Part shown: positions 24,603 through 32,648 of the stretch, in pieces
How positions within the stretch are numbered: position 1 is the first letter of the stretch
How the letters are laid out: the number at the start of each line of letters is the position of its first letter
Source of the DNA: JANQOH01 sp965200095
GTDB lineage: Bacteria > Pseudomonadota > Alphaproteobacteria > UBA7887
Direction of reading: 5' to 3'
NCBI GenBank assembly: GCA_965200095.1
Contig: OZ241350.1
Coordinates: forward strand, 558,001 to 622,000
DNA: 64,000 nt
Program-made: the position numbers and the translations under genes
Notes under the pieces: model-generated
Told to the model about the DNA's origin: nothing
The model's input: only the letters and a program-made list of their open reading frames with translations
The model's database searches: none

Positions 24603-27600
24603 TTTGTCCCGCCGGACCGAGCCCGTCCGCCGCCCGGGCGCCGGATTTCGCCGCCGACCCGGAGGCCGTCGCCGCCGTCGCGGAGGCATGGCGTCTGTCC
24701 TACGGCCATATGGCCAACCCCGCCTTTGCGACCGAGACCTCGCTCATCGACCCGCTCCCCCATCAGCGGATCGCCGTCTACGAACGCATGCTCGAACGGT
24801 CGCCGCTCCGGTTCCTGCTGGCCGACGACGCCGGCGCGGGCAAGACGATCATGACCGGGCTCTATGTGCGCGAGATGCTGTCGCGGCGTCTCGTCCGGCG
24901 GGTTCTCGTCGTCCCGCCCGCCGGTCTGGTCGGCAATTGGCGGCGGGAGATGCAGGACCTGTTCCGCCTCCGGTTCCGCATCGCCTCGGGCGCCGACGCC
25001 CGCGCCGGCAACCCCTTCGCCGGGCCGGAGAGCGATCTGACCATCGTCGGCATCGACACACTGGCCGGCGAGCGCATGTTCGGCCGGCTGCGCGAGGACG
25101 CGACCGAACCCTATGACCTCGCGGTCTTCGACGAAGCTCACAAACTGTCCGCCGACCGCGGCCCGGACTTCCGGGTGCGCAAGACCGACCGCTACAGGCT
25201 GGCGGAAGCCCTCGCCGGCGCCGGCGCGGACGACGCCCGCTGGGCGCTTCCCTGGTCGGCGCGGCATCTGCTGCTGCTCACGGCGACGCCGCATATGGGC
25301 AAGGACCGCCCCTGGTATTACCTGTGGCGGCTGTTGCTGCCGGACGTCCTGTCGACCTGGGAGGCCTTCGCCGGTTTCCCCCCGGAGGCGCGGCGGGAAC
25401 ATTTCATCCGCCGGACCAAGGAAGAGATGGTCCGGTTCGACGGGACTCTGCTCTTCCCGCAACGCCGTTGCGCCACCCTGGGTTACCGTCTGAGCCCCGG
25501 CCCCGACGGCGAACGGGCGCTCTATGACGAGACCAGCGACTATATCCGCGACCATTACAACCGGGCGCGCCTCCTGAACCGCTCGGCGGCGCGCCTGGCG
25601 ATGAGCGTGTTCCAGCGGCGCCTCGTCAGCTCGACCTGGGCGCTGATGCGCTCGTTCGAGCGCCGGCATGAGAAACTCGAAGGATTCATCGACGACATCC
25701 GCAGCGGACGGACCGCCGAGGAGCGGCTCGCGGAACGGCAGCGCCGCCTCGACGGGCTGCGCGACCCGTTCGAAACGCGGACCGCGGACGAGGAAGCGGC
25801 CCCCGACTCCGACCTCGAGCAGAACGAGGACGCCGAGTCGGAAGCCCTGGGCGGAACCGTCGCGGTCACCCTCGCCGAGCTCGAGGCGGAGCGCCTCAAG
25901 GTCGCGGAGCTGCTCGCCAGGGCGCGCCGGCTCTGCGACGCCGGCGAGGAGTCCAAGTTCGAGAAACTCCGCGAAGTCCTCCGCGACCCTCAATATGTCG
26001 ACCGGAAACTCATTATCTTCACCGAGCACCGGGACACGGCCGCTTTCCTGCTGCGACGCCTCGAGGGCCTGGGCCATACGGGCCGGGTGGCGTCGATCCA
26101 CGGCGGCATGGGGTATCGGGAGCGCGAGCGTCAGGTCGAGTTCTTCCGCAAGCCCGCCGGCGAGGGCGGCGCGACCTACCTCGTCGCGACCGATGCGGCC
26201 GGCGAGGGGATCAACCTCCAGTTCTGCTGGCTGATGGTCAATTACGACATCCCCTGGAACCCGGCCCGGCTCGAACAGCGTATGGGGCGCATCCATCGCT
26301 ACGGGCAGGCGCACGACCCCGTGATCGTCGTCAATCTGGTCGCCGCGGAGACCCGCGAGGGGCGGGTTCTGAAGATTCTGCTCGACAAGCTCGAAGCCAT
26401 GCGCCGGCAGCTCCGGTCGGACAAGGTGTTCGACGTCATCGGGCGGCTGTTCGAGGGCGCGTCGCTGAAGGATTATCTCGAACAGGCCGTCGCCGGAGAC
26501 GGGCCGGACGCCGCCGCGCGCCGCCTCGAAGGCCGCCTGACCGAAGAGCAGGTCCGCGCGCTCGACGCGCGCGAGCGCGCGCTGTTCGGAGAGGGAGGGG
26601 ACGTCCGCCGCGGTCTCGCCGTGCTGGGGGAGGCGGTGGAGCGGGAAGCCTGTCGGCGCCTGCTGCCCGGCTATGTCCGCCGGTTCGTGGAGCAGGCGGC
26701 GCCGCTGCTGGGAGTCCGTATCGACGGGGCGCTCGACGGCGCCTTCGCCCTGGCCCCGGCGCGGCCGCGCGCGCTCGACCCGCTGTTGCCGGCCCTCGAG
26801 TCCTATCCCGAAGAGGCGCGCGCCCGGTTCACCGTCCGCAAGCCGGACGGGCGGCGCGACGCGGTCTGGCTCCACCCGGGCGAACCGGTCTTCGACCGGC
26901 TTTCGGAAGCGATACTGGAGCGGTTCGGGAGCGACGCGCTGCGGGGCGCCGCGTTCGTCGACCCCGCTGCGGAGGCGCCGTATCTGTTCCATCTCGCGCG
27001 CGTGACGGTCGTGTGCGCGGGCGGCGCGCCGCCGCCGGAGACGGTCGAATCCCGCCTCGTCGGGCTGCGGCAGACCACAGACGGGACGATCGAGGAGTCG
27101 CCGGTCGAGCGTTTCCTGTTGTTGCGGGGCCTGCCGCGGTTCGCGCCGGGCCGGGTTCCCCTTGCCGCGGCGGCGCGCCGGAAGGCGGCGGAGGCCGAGG
27201 CCTTCGCGCGGGAGGAGGTCGCCGAAGGCCTCGCGCAAGCCCGCCGCGCGCGCCTTCTGGGCGATCTTCCCGCGCGACTGGAGGCCGTCGGTCGCGGCTT
27301 CGACCACCGCGAGGCCGAACTCGCCGCCGCCCGCGCCGCCGCGAGGGCGCGGGCGCGGGCCGGCGACGCCGGGGCCGCAGGCGAGATCGACCGGATCCGC
27401 GAGCGCCAGCGGCGCCTGGCCGCCGAGCGCAACGGCCGCCTCGCCGAACTGCGCGCCGGGCCCGGGCGGCTGCGCGTCGGCGAGGTCGCGCTCCTCGCCC
27501 GCGCCCTCGTCGTCCCGTCGCAGGACGCCGGCGAGGCGCGGCGCTTCGACGCCGAGGTCGAGGCGGTCGCCATGAAGATCGCCGCCGCTTACGAGGAGAG

Positions 27601-27943
27601 TTTCGGGGCCGATGTCAGCGACGTGTCGCGGCCGCGCCTCGCCCGGCGCGCCGGTCTGACCGACTGGCCGGGTTTCGACCTCCTGTCGATCCGGCCGGAC
27701 GGCGAACGGCGGGCCATCGAGGTCAAGGGACGGGCCGGCGCCGGCGAGATCGAGGTTTCGGAGAACGAATGGGGCAAGGCCTGCAATCTGCGGGAGGGCT
27801 ACTGGCTCTATGTCGTCTTCGACTGCGCCGCGCCGCGCCCGCGCCTCGTGCGGGTCCGCGACCCCTTCGGCAAGCTCCTGGCGCGGTCGAAAGGCAGCGT
27901 CGCGATCGCCGAATCCGCGATCCTGTCGGCCGCCGCCGATTGA
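24599..27943 (+). CDS. SNF2-type helicase with DUF3883-like C-terminus
   Basis: Superfamily 2 ATPase of 1114 residues, probably a DNA translocase of an anti-phage system. Walker A is ADDAGAGKT near residue 80, the DEAH box VFDEAHKLS near residue 176, and LLLTATPHMGKDRPW is motif III. FTEHRDTAAF and LEQRMGRIHRYGQ (near residue 560) mark the C-terminal helicase domain. After a long arginine/alanine-rich helical region, residues about 990-1090 (GFDLLSIRPDGERRAIEVKG, WGKACNLREGYWLYVVFD) match DUF3883, a nuclease-like fold with the conserved E-x-K in IEVKG. I chose ATG 24599; a TTG 12 bases upstream is possible. It begins a same-strand string of defence genes. Confidence 0.85.
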   Translation: MICPAGPSPSAARAPDFAADPEAVAAVAEAWRLSYGHMANPAFATETSLIDPLPHQRIAVYERMLERSPLRFLLADDAGAGKTIMTGLYVREMLSRRLVRRVLVVPPAGLVGNWRREMQDLFRLRFRIASGADARAGNPFAGPESDLTIVGIDTLAGERMFGRLREDATEPYDLAVFDEAHKLSADRGPDFRVRKTDRYRLAEALAGAGADDARWALPWSARHLLLLTATPHMGKDRPWYYLWRLLLPDVLSTWEAFAGFPPEARREHFIRRTKEEMVRFDGTLLFPQRRCATLGYRLSPGPDGERALYDETSDYIRDHYNRARLLNRSAARLAMSVFQRRLVSSTWALMRSFERRHEKLEGFIDDIRSGRTAEERLAERQRRLDGLRDPFETRTADEEAAPDSDLEQNEDAESEALGGTVAVTLAELEAERLKVAELLARARRLCDAGEESKFEKLREVLRDPQYVDRKLIIFTEHRDTAAFLLRRLEGLGHTGRVASIHGGMGYRERERQVEFFRKPAGEGGATYLVATDAAGEGINLQFCWLMVNYDIPWNPARLEQRMGRIHRYGQAHDPVIVVNLVAAETREGRVLKILLDKLEAMRRQLRSDKVFDVIGRLFEGASLKDYLEQAVAGDGPDAAARRLEGRLTEEQVRALDARERALFGEGGDVRRGLAVLGEAVEREACRRLLPGYVRRFVEQAAPLLGVRIDGALDGAFALAPARPRALDPLLPALESYPEEARARFTVRKPDGRRDAVWLHPGEPVFDRLSEAILERFGSDALRGAAFVDPAAEAPYLFHLARVTVVCAGGAPPPETVESRLVGLRQTTDGTIEESPVERFLLLRGLPRFAPGRVPLAAAARRKAAEAEAFAREEVAEGLAQARRARLLGDLPARLEAVGRGFDHREAELAAARAAARARARAGDAGAAGEIDRIRERQRRLAAERNGRLAELRAGPGRLRVGEVALLARALVVPSQDAGEARRFDAEVEAVAMKIAAAYEESFGADVSDVSRPRLARRAGLTDWPGFDLLSIRPDGERRAIEVKGRAGAGEIEVSENEWGKACNLREGYWLYVVFDCAAPRPRLVRVRDPFGKLLARSKGSVAIAESAILSAAAD

Positions 27944-28004
27944 CGCGAGGGCGCAGGCGTTGCTTGCTGCGCATTGGGCGCCGCTGTGCGAAAGGTTGGA
28001 GACG

Positions 28005-28379
28005 ATGGGAGCGATGCGCGTCACGGCGACGGTCCGCAATCCGGCCGATCCCGACAGGTTTTGGGAAGGGCTTTTCCGGGTTACAGGCGCGACGGATTCG
28101 CTCACGCCCGGGCCGCAGCTGGAGGCCATCGGCCTCGAACCGAAGGGCCGGCGGGTCTACGGACTCGCCGACGGGAACGAAATCGCGATGGACATCGCGG
28201 TCGGAGAGATCGAGTTCATGGGGGAGACGGTCGGCGGGACGATCCTGTTCGGCGCGGCCGACGCCGATCCCGTGCTCGGCATGACGGCGCTGGAGTCGGC
28301 GGGCGTCGAGGTCGATGCGCTCGACCGGAGATTGAAGCGGCGTCCCGCCGTGCGGCTCAAGGGAGTTGCGACATGCTGA
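28005..28379 (+). CDS. Retropepsin-like aspartic protease family protein, catalytic Asp apparently missing
   Basis: Protein of about 124 residues matching the small bacterial 'clan AA aspartic protease' family: TVRNPADPDRFWEGLF, SLTPGPQLEAIGLEPKGRRV, YGLADGNEIAMDIAVGEIEF and the end VLGMTALESAGVEVDALDRR are in family order. Members normally have V-D-T-G-A-T at the active site. Here it reads FRVTGATDS, with no aspartate before TGA, consistent with a one-codon loss. Such single-domain proteins work as dimers, so activity should be lost. Two ATGs (28005, 28014) are possible. It follows the helicase by 61 bases and overlaps the next ATPase by seven, so it is part of this operon. Confidence 0.65.
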   Translation: MGAMRVTATVRNPADPDRFWEGLFRVTGATDSLTPGPQLEAIGLEPKGRRVYGLADGNEIAMDIAVGEIEFMGETVGGTILFGAADADPVLGMTALESAGVEVDALDRRLKRRPAVRLKGVATC

Positions 28380-29683
28380 CGCGGGCCCGCATCAAGGGCT
28401 ACAAGTCGCTGGACGGAGTCGAAGTGCGGCTGGAGCCTCTGGCCGTGTTGTTCGGGCCGAACGCCGCGGGCAAGAGCAACTTCCTCGACGCCCTGCAACT
28501 GTTGTCCGAACTCGGGACCAGCCGCACCGTCAAGGAGGCTTTCGATCCGCCATATCGCGGCAAGCCGCTCGAATCCTTCACCATCGGCAAACGCGGACTC
28601 AAGGGACTGTTCAAGAGCAAACGTCTGGCGTTCTCCATCGAGGTCGATTTGAAACTGTCCGACACGGTGGTCGATGCGGTCAACACGCAGATACGGGACA
28701 TGCGCCGTCCGGGCGCCGACGCGCCGCCCGACGGGGACGACCGCGCGCCGGCGCGGGTGCGCGAACGCAACCTGCGCTATCGGGTCGAGATAGAAATGTT
28801 GCCTGCGTCCGGGGTTCTGCGCGTGACCGATGAGTATCTGGCGGCGCTGAACGCCCGGGGAGAGCCCACCGGCAAGCGCAAGCCTTTCGTCGAACGCCAG
28901 GGGGAGAAGATACATCTGCGGCTGGAGGGCCAGGCGCACCCGACCTATTACGACCGCTATCTCGACCGCACGATCCTGTCGATGCCCCACTATCCGCCGC
29001 ATTACCCGCATCTGGTCGCGGCGCGGCGCGAACTGGAGAGCTGGCTGTTCTTCTATTTCGAGCCGCGCGAACGCATGCGCGCGGCGAACCCCGTCAAGGA
29101 GGTGCGCCATATCGGGCCGATGGGCGAGGAGCTCGCGGCGTTCCTGAGGACGCTTCAGGCCCTCGAACCGCGGCAATTCGCCGCTCTCGAAAAGGCGCTG
29201 CACACATTGATGCCCAATGTCGAAGGCATCGAGGTGGATGTGAGCGATCTCGGCGAGGTCGAGCTCCGTCTCAGGGAAAACGGCGTCGCCATCCCTGCGC
29301 GCGTGTTGTCGGAGGGCACGCTGCGGGTGCTCGGCCTTCTGGCGTTATCCGGCATCGGCGAGGGCCCGGCGCTGGTGGGCTTCGAAGAGCCGGAGAACGG
29401 CGTTCACCCGCGCCGCATTCAGCTGATCGCCGAACTGCTGAAGACGCGCGCGAGCCTCGGCGCCACCCAATATATCGTCACCACACATTCGCCCGTCCTG
29501 CCCGATCTGTTGCCCGACGACTCCTTGCTGGCGGTGCGGCGATCCGGGCGGCGGACCCGGATCGATCCCTTTTCCGCCTGGGGGCCGCTGGGGTGCCGCG
29601 GGGACATCGGCCGCACGATGGACGACGGGGAAGCACGCCTTCCCGTCTCGCAGCGCGTCATGCGCGGCGATTTCGATGCGTGA
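28373..29683 (+). CDS. AAA_21-type ABC-like ATPase
   Basis: Soluble SMC/ABC-like ATPase of 436 residues. It starts LTRARIKGYKSLDGVEVRLE, Walker A is FGPNAAGKSNF near residue 29, the signature-like VLSEGTLRVLGLLAL near residue 308, Walker B ALVGFEEPENGVHP near residue 334, and the H-loop TTHSPVL near residue 370. This is the OLD/RecF-like arrangement common in defence genes. No nuclease domain is fused and no Toprim partner follows; the immediate partner is the retropepsin-like protein, overlapped by seven bases. GGGAG at 28361-28365 serves the ATG at 28373. It is distantly related to, but not a copy of, the ATPase at 36639. Confidence 0.8.
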   Translation: MLTRARIKGYKSLDGVEVRLEPLAVLFGPNAAGKSNFLDALQLLSELGTSRTVKEAFDPPYRGKPLESFTIGKRGLKGLFKSKRLAFSIEVDLKLSDTVVDAVNTQIRDMRRPGADAPPDGDDRAPARVRERNLRYRVEIEMLPASGVLRVTDEYLAALNARGEPTGKRKPFVERQGEKIHLRLEGQAHPTYYDRYLDRTILSMPHYPPHYPHLVAARRELESWLFFYFEPRERMRAANPVKEVRHIGPMGEELAAFLRTLQALEPRQFAALEKALHTLMPNVEGIEVDVSDLGEVELRLRENGVAIPARVLSEGTLRVLGLLALSGIGEGPALVGFEEPENGVHPRRIQLIAELLKTRASLGATQYIVTTHSPVLPDLLPDDSLLAVRRSGRRTRIDPFSAWGPLGCRGDIGRTMDDGEARLPVSQRVMRGDFDA

Positions 29684-29874
29684 CATCGCGCTTTTCGTAG
29701 AGTACGATGCTCGTAGCGAAGTCGCCGGTCGGTTGCGGGAAGGCCGGCAAAACGCCGCCCGCCCGGGGGATTGACGCCATGAGAAACCAGGCCTTGATCG
29801 CAACGGCGTCGCTCGTTTCATTTCGCCATTCCCCCGAAGGGGCGTGTGAAGAAACCGAACAGATTTGCAAATAC

Positions 29875-30327
29875 TCGTCATTCCCGCGAAAGAGCGTGTG
29901 AAGAAATTGGACGCCTCTCACAAATAACAGCGGGGACGCCGAAGAGTCGGCGTAGAGAAAGACAATAACCTACCGACAATACTTCGTCATTCCCGCGAAA
30001 GCGGGAATCCAGTCTTTCGTTCCCGCAAGAAAAGCATCGGAGAGTCTTGCGCGCGCCGCCTCTAGATTCCCGCTTTCGCGGGAATGACGAAGAGTTAGCG
30101 GGGTGCGTTGATTTCTTCACACGCTCGAAAGCGGGAATCCAGCACAGCGTTTCCGCAAGAAAAAGACGGATTAGTCTTTCGGACGGCCGCTCTGGATTCC
30201 CGCTTTCGCGGGAATGACGAAGTATTGTCGGAAAGTTGTCGTCTCCCACTGCGCCGTTTTTCGGTGCTCCGACCATCGTAGTGAGAGGCGTCCGATTTCT
30301 TCACACGCTCTTTCGCGGGAATGACGG
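29875..30327. repeat. Inverted-repeat element, copy 2
   Basis: The left arm (about 29875-30010) and right arm (about 30194-30327) are imperfect inverted copies over roughly 130 bases. The outer part is CGAAAGAGCGTGTGAAGAAA, the inner part CCGACAATACTTCGTCATTC, and each arm ends in a REP-like palindrome. A third palindrome is at 30066-30085. Only the central part of each arm (after CGCCTCTCAC) is unalike. The element could form a long cruciform or an RNA hairpin. No gene is seen in 29684-30386. Confidence 0.75.
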
Positions 30328-30386
30328 GGAATGGCGGGGTCGCCCGGTTTCGTTGCGCACTCGCCGCCCCCCCCCTTGAAAGTCCG

Positions 30387-30752
30387 ATGGGTGCCGGAAT
30401 GACAATTGCCGGTTCTCAATACGACGCCGACGCGGAGTTGCTCGAACGGATGGTGCGGGCGATTGTCGATGAGGTCGCTCCCGAACAGGTCATCCTGTTC
30501 GGATCGCGGGCGCGGGGGGACGCGACGGCGGAGTCGGACTACGACCTCATCGTCGTGGAAGCCGCGCCCTTCGACGAGGGACGGAGCCGAATTTCCGAGG
30601 CGGCCCGCCTCTACCGCGCGCTGGCGGAGTTCGAGGCCGAAGCCGATGTGCTGGTCTATAGCCGCGACGATGTGGACCGTTGGCGCGACTCCCTCAACCA
30701 CGTCCTCGCGCGGGCGTTGCGGGAAGGGAGGGTTCTTTACGAGCGGTCCTGA
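30387..30752 (+). CDS. MNT-type minimal nucleotidyltransferase
   Basis: Small nucleotidyltransferase of 121 residues. The GS motif and acidic pair GSRARGDATAESDYDL near residues 38-53 are the MNT signature, with IVVE following, and a third acidic residue in EADVLVY near residue 85. Family members pair with a HEPN RNase, which they silence by adding AMP (MntA-HepT antitoxins). No HEPN gene lies next to it; the nearest, at 32159, is coupled to a different gene. It is either an orphan or acts on something else. The start could be ATG 30387 or 30399. Confidence 0.78.
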   Translation: MGAGMTIAGSQYDADAELLERMVRAIVDEVAPEQVILFGSRARGDATAESDYDLIVVEAAPFDEGRSRISEAARLYRALAEFEAEADVLVYSRDDVDRWRDSLNHVLARALREGRVLYERS

Positions 30753-30831
30753 GCGGGCGCGCGCTCCGTCGTCGGGGCGGATTCCCGCTGTGCGGGGCCA
30801 GCGATCCTCATTATGGCGATGGACGCGCCTT

Positions 30832-30912
30832 CCTGGGAGCGCCGGCGTCTCGCCGGCATCTACGTTGTTGCGCGCTTCGCGCGCACGCCGGCGAGACGCC
30901 GGCGCTCCCAGG
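30832..30912. repeat. Dispersed repeat with a perfect 26-base hairpin
   Basis: Arms at 30832-30857 and 30887-30912 are exact inverted copies (CCTGGGAGCGCCGGCGTCTC and on) around a 29-base loop. The upstream flank (ATTATGGCGATGGA) plus the left arm recurs at about 51216-51265 in inverted orientation with some changes. A REP-type repeat family of this genome is likely. It lies between the nucleotidyltransferase and DUF262 genes and could end or stabilise a transcript. Confidence 0.8.
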
Positions 30913-31070
30913 GGCGGCCGCGACAGGCCCTCCGCATCGCTCCAGGCCAAAATGAGAATTGCTGGTGCGGGGCGGCGCGCTTGCGGCCCGGGCGCGGCGC
31001 GGGTATAGTGAAGCTGGCGAGCGTCGCCGGAGCGGGTTTGCGCCGCCGACGCGAAACAGGCGAGACGGCC

Positions 31071-32162
31071 ATGCCCGATACGGAATCCTCGATGGTCCAG
31101 GACGGCGACCTCATACAGGATGAGGGCGAGGACGCGAGCGACGACGAATTCGCCGATCCCGTCCGCTACATCATCACGAGTTACGGGGCCGACATGCCGG
31201 TCGATGCGCTCATAAAGCGTCTCGATGTCGGGAACATATTCATCCCGGAGTTCCAGAGGAATTTCGTCTGGACGAGAGCGCAATCGTCGCGGTTCGTCGA
31301 ATCTCTCCTTCTGGGGCTTCCGGTTCCCGGGATTTTCCTGTTCAAGGAGCCGGACACACAAAAATTGATGATCGTCGACGGGCAGCAAAGATTACGAACC
31401 CTTCACAGGTTTTACAAGGGAACGTTCGAAGAGAAGAAATTCGATCTGATCGGCGTCTCGCCGGAATTCGAAAACCGGACCTACAATAACCTTTCTCCCG
31501 TCGACCGGATACGCCTCGACGATTCGATCATTCACGCGATCATATTCCAGCAGGCCGAACCCGGCAATGATCAGAGCTCCATATATTCGGTTTTCGAACG
31601 CTTGAATACGGGTGGAACGTCACTTAACCCACAAGAAATTCGTGCCTGCGTGTATAGGGGAAATTTCAATGACCTTTTGTCCGAATTCGCAGAGGAACCG
31701 TCATGGCAGGAATTGTACGGGAGAAGAAATGTACGGAAAAAAGGCGAAGAAATCATCCTGCGCTTCTTTGCCCTTTACTACAGCTTGAGGAATTATGAGC
31801 AGCCGATGAAGCAATTTCTAAATCGCTTCATGGAAGAAAACCGCAATCTGAAAAAGAAAAGGGTGAAGAAATTTTGCAGATTATTTACGAAGACTGTAAA
31901 GGTTGCATCGAAAGGACTCAAAAGGAGCGCTTTTCGCCCGGAAAGAGCTTTCAATGTGGCGGTCGCGGACGCCGCCCTGGTGGGACTCGCACACAGATTG
32001 AGAAAAGGGAGAATCATGAACTATGCCGCCTTGAGAACGCGTCACGAGGAATTGCTGGGGCGGTTACGGGAGGAAGATCTACACACGGTGGGGACTTCTA
32101 ACAAGGATCGCGTCCTCAAACGTATCCAATATGCGCGCGAGGCTTACGAGCCTGTCCAATGA
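31071..32162 (+). CDS. DUF262 (GmrSD N-terminal-like) protein
   Basis: Protein of 363 residues with the ParB/sulfiredoxin-like DUF262 domain. IPEFQRNFVWTRAQSSRFVE near residue 60 and the nucleotide-binding DGQQRLRTLHRF near residue 104 are family motifs, and FERLNTGGTSLNPQEIR near residue 178 is the second conserved block. DUF262 is the NTP-driven part of the GmrSD modification-dependent restriction enzyme. This protein has no GmrD-like HNH domain (DUF1524). Instead it overlaps a HEPN gene by four bases. Codon use is far richer in A and T than the neighbours (for example lysines as AAA), so the pair was probably acquired separately. Confidence 0.82.
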   Translation: MPDTESSMVQDGDLIQDEGEDASDDEFADPVRYIITSYGADMPVDALIKRLDVGNIFIPEFQRNFVWTRAQSSRFVESLLLGLPVPGIFLFKEPDTQKLMIVDGQQRLRTLHRFYKGTFEEKKFDLIGVSPEFENRTYNNLSPVDRIRLDDSIIHAIIFQQAEPGNDQSSIYSVFERLNTGGTSLNPQEIRACVYRGNFNDLLSEFAEEPSWQELYGRRNVRKKGEEIILRFFALYYSLRNYEQPMKQFLNRFMEENRNLKKKRVKKFCRLFTKTVKVASKGLKRSAFRPERAFNVAVADAALVGLAHRLRKGRIMNYAALRTRHEELLGRLREEDLHTVGTSNKDRVLKRIQYAREAYEPVQ

Positions 32163-32626
32163 GCGCTCGCAACGCTCAAAGACTCGTACTCGCCATTGAT
32201 TCCGCGTATAAAGACGCGCTCGGGGCTTCGGAAGAACGTCAGTCTAGGCTTGCCCAGCTGATGGCGATTTGGGTTTCTGGTTATCTCGAGGTTATATGCA
32301 GGGACGTGTTGTTGACTTACGTGGAAAGCACGTCCAACGAAAGCATCGTGAGGTTCGTGAGCCAAAATCTCAGCCGATCTCGTAACCCTAAAACCCAAGA
32401 GATTCTGAAATTAGTTGGTTCCTTTGACGAAAGCCGCGCTAAGGAATTGGAGAAATTCATATCTCAAGAGGGAATCAAGGAAAGCGTCGATAGCGTGGTC
32501 AATTTGCGGAATCACATAGCACACGGACATTCGGTGAATGCAACCATAGCGACCGTGAAAGCGCAATTCGACGATTCCAGAAAGCTTGCGGAAAAGCTGA
32601 AGGAATTGTTCGGCGCGGACTTATGA
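32159..32626 (+). CDS. HEPN-type putative RNase
   Basis: All-helical protein of 155 residues. LRNHIAHGHS near residue 113 fits the catalytic R-x4-H motif of HEPN RNases (RNHIAH), and the N-terminal helix SGYLEVICRDVLLTYV fits the RiboL-PSP-HEPN/MAE_28990-like group. Its ATG overlaps the DUF262 stop, so the two are coupled; DUF262 plus HEPN pairs are known in defence islands. The likely role is RNA cleavage released when the DUF262 protein senses a phage. Codon use is AT-rich like its partner. Confidence 0.75.
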   Translation: MSARNAQRLVLAIDSAYKDALGASEERQSRLAQLMAIWVSGYLEVICRDVLLTYVESTSNESIVRFVSQNLSRSRNPKTQEILKLVGSFDESRAKELEKFISQEGIKESVDSVVNLRNHIAHGHSVNATIATVKAQFDDSRKLAEKLKELFGADL

Positions 32627-32648
32627 CCGCCGGTTTGCCGCCCGCCCC

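Noticed and set aside
23475..30215. A CRISPR array
   Set aside because: The ATTCCCGCGAAAGCGGGAAT repeats change orientation, have irregular spacing and no cas genes.
30387..32626. A MntA-HepT toxin-antitoxin pair
   Set aside because: The HEPN gene is coupled to DUF262 and lies over 1.4 kb from the MNT gene.
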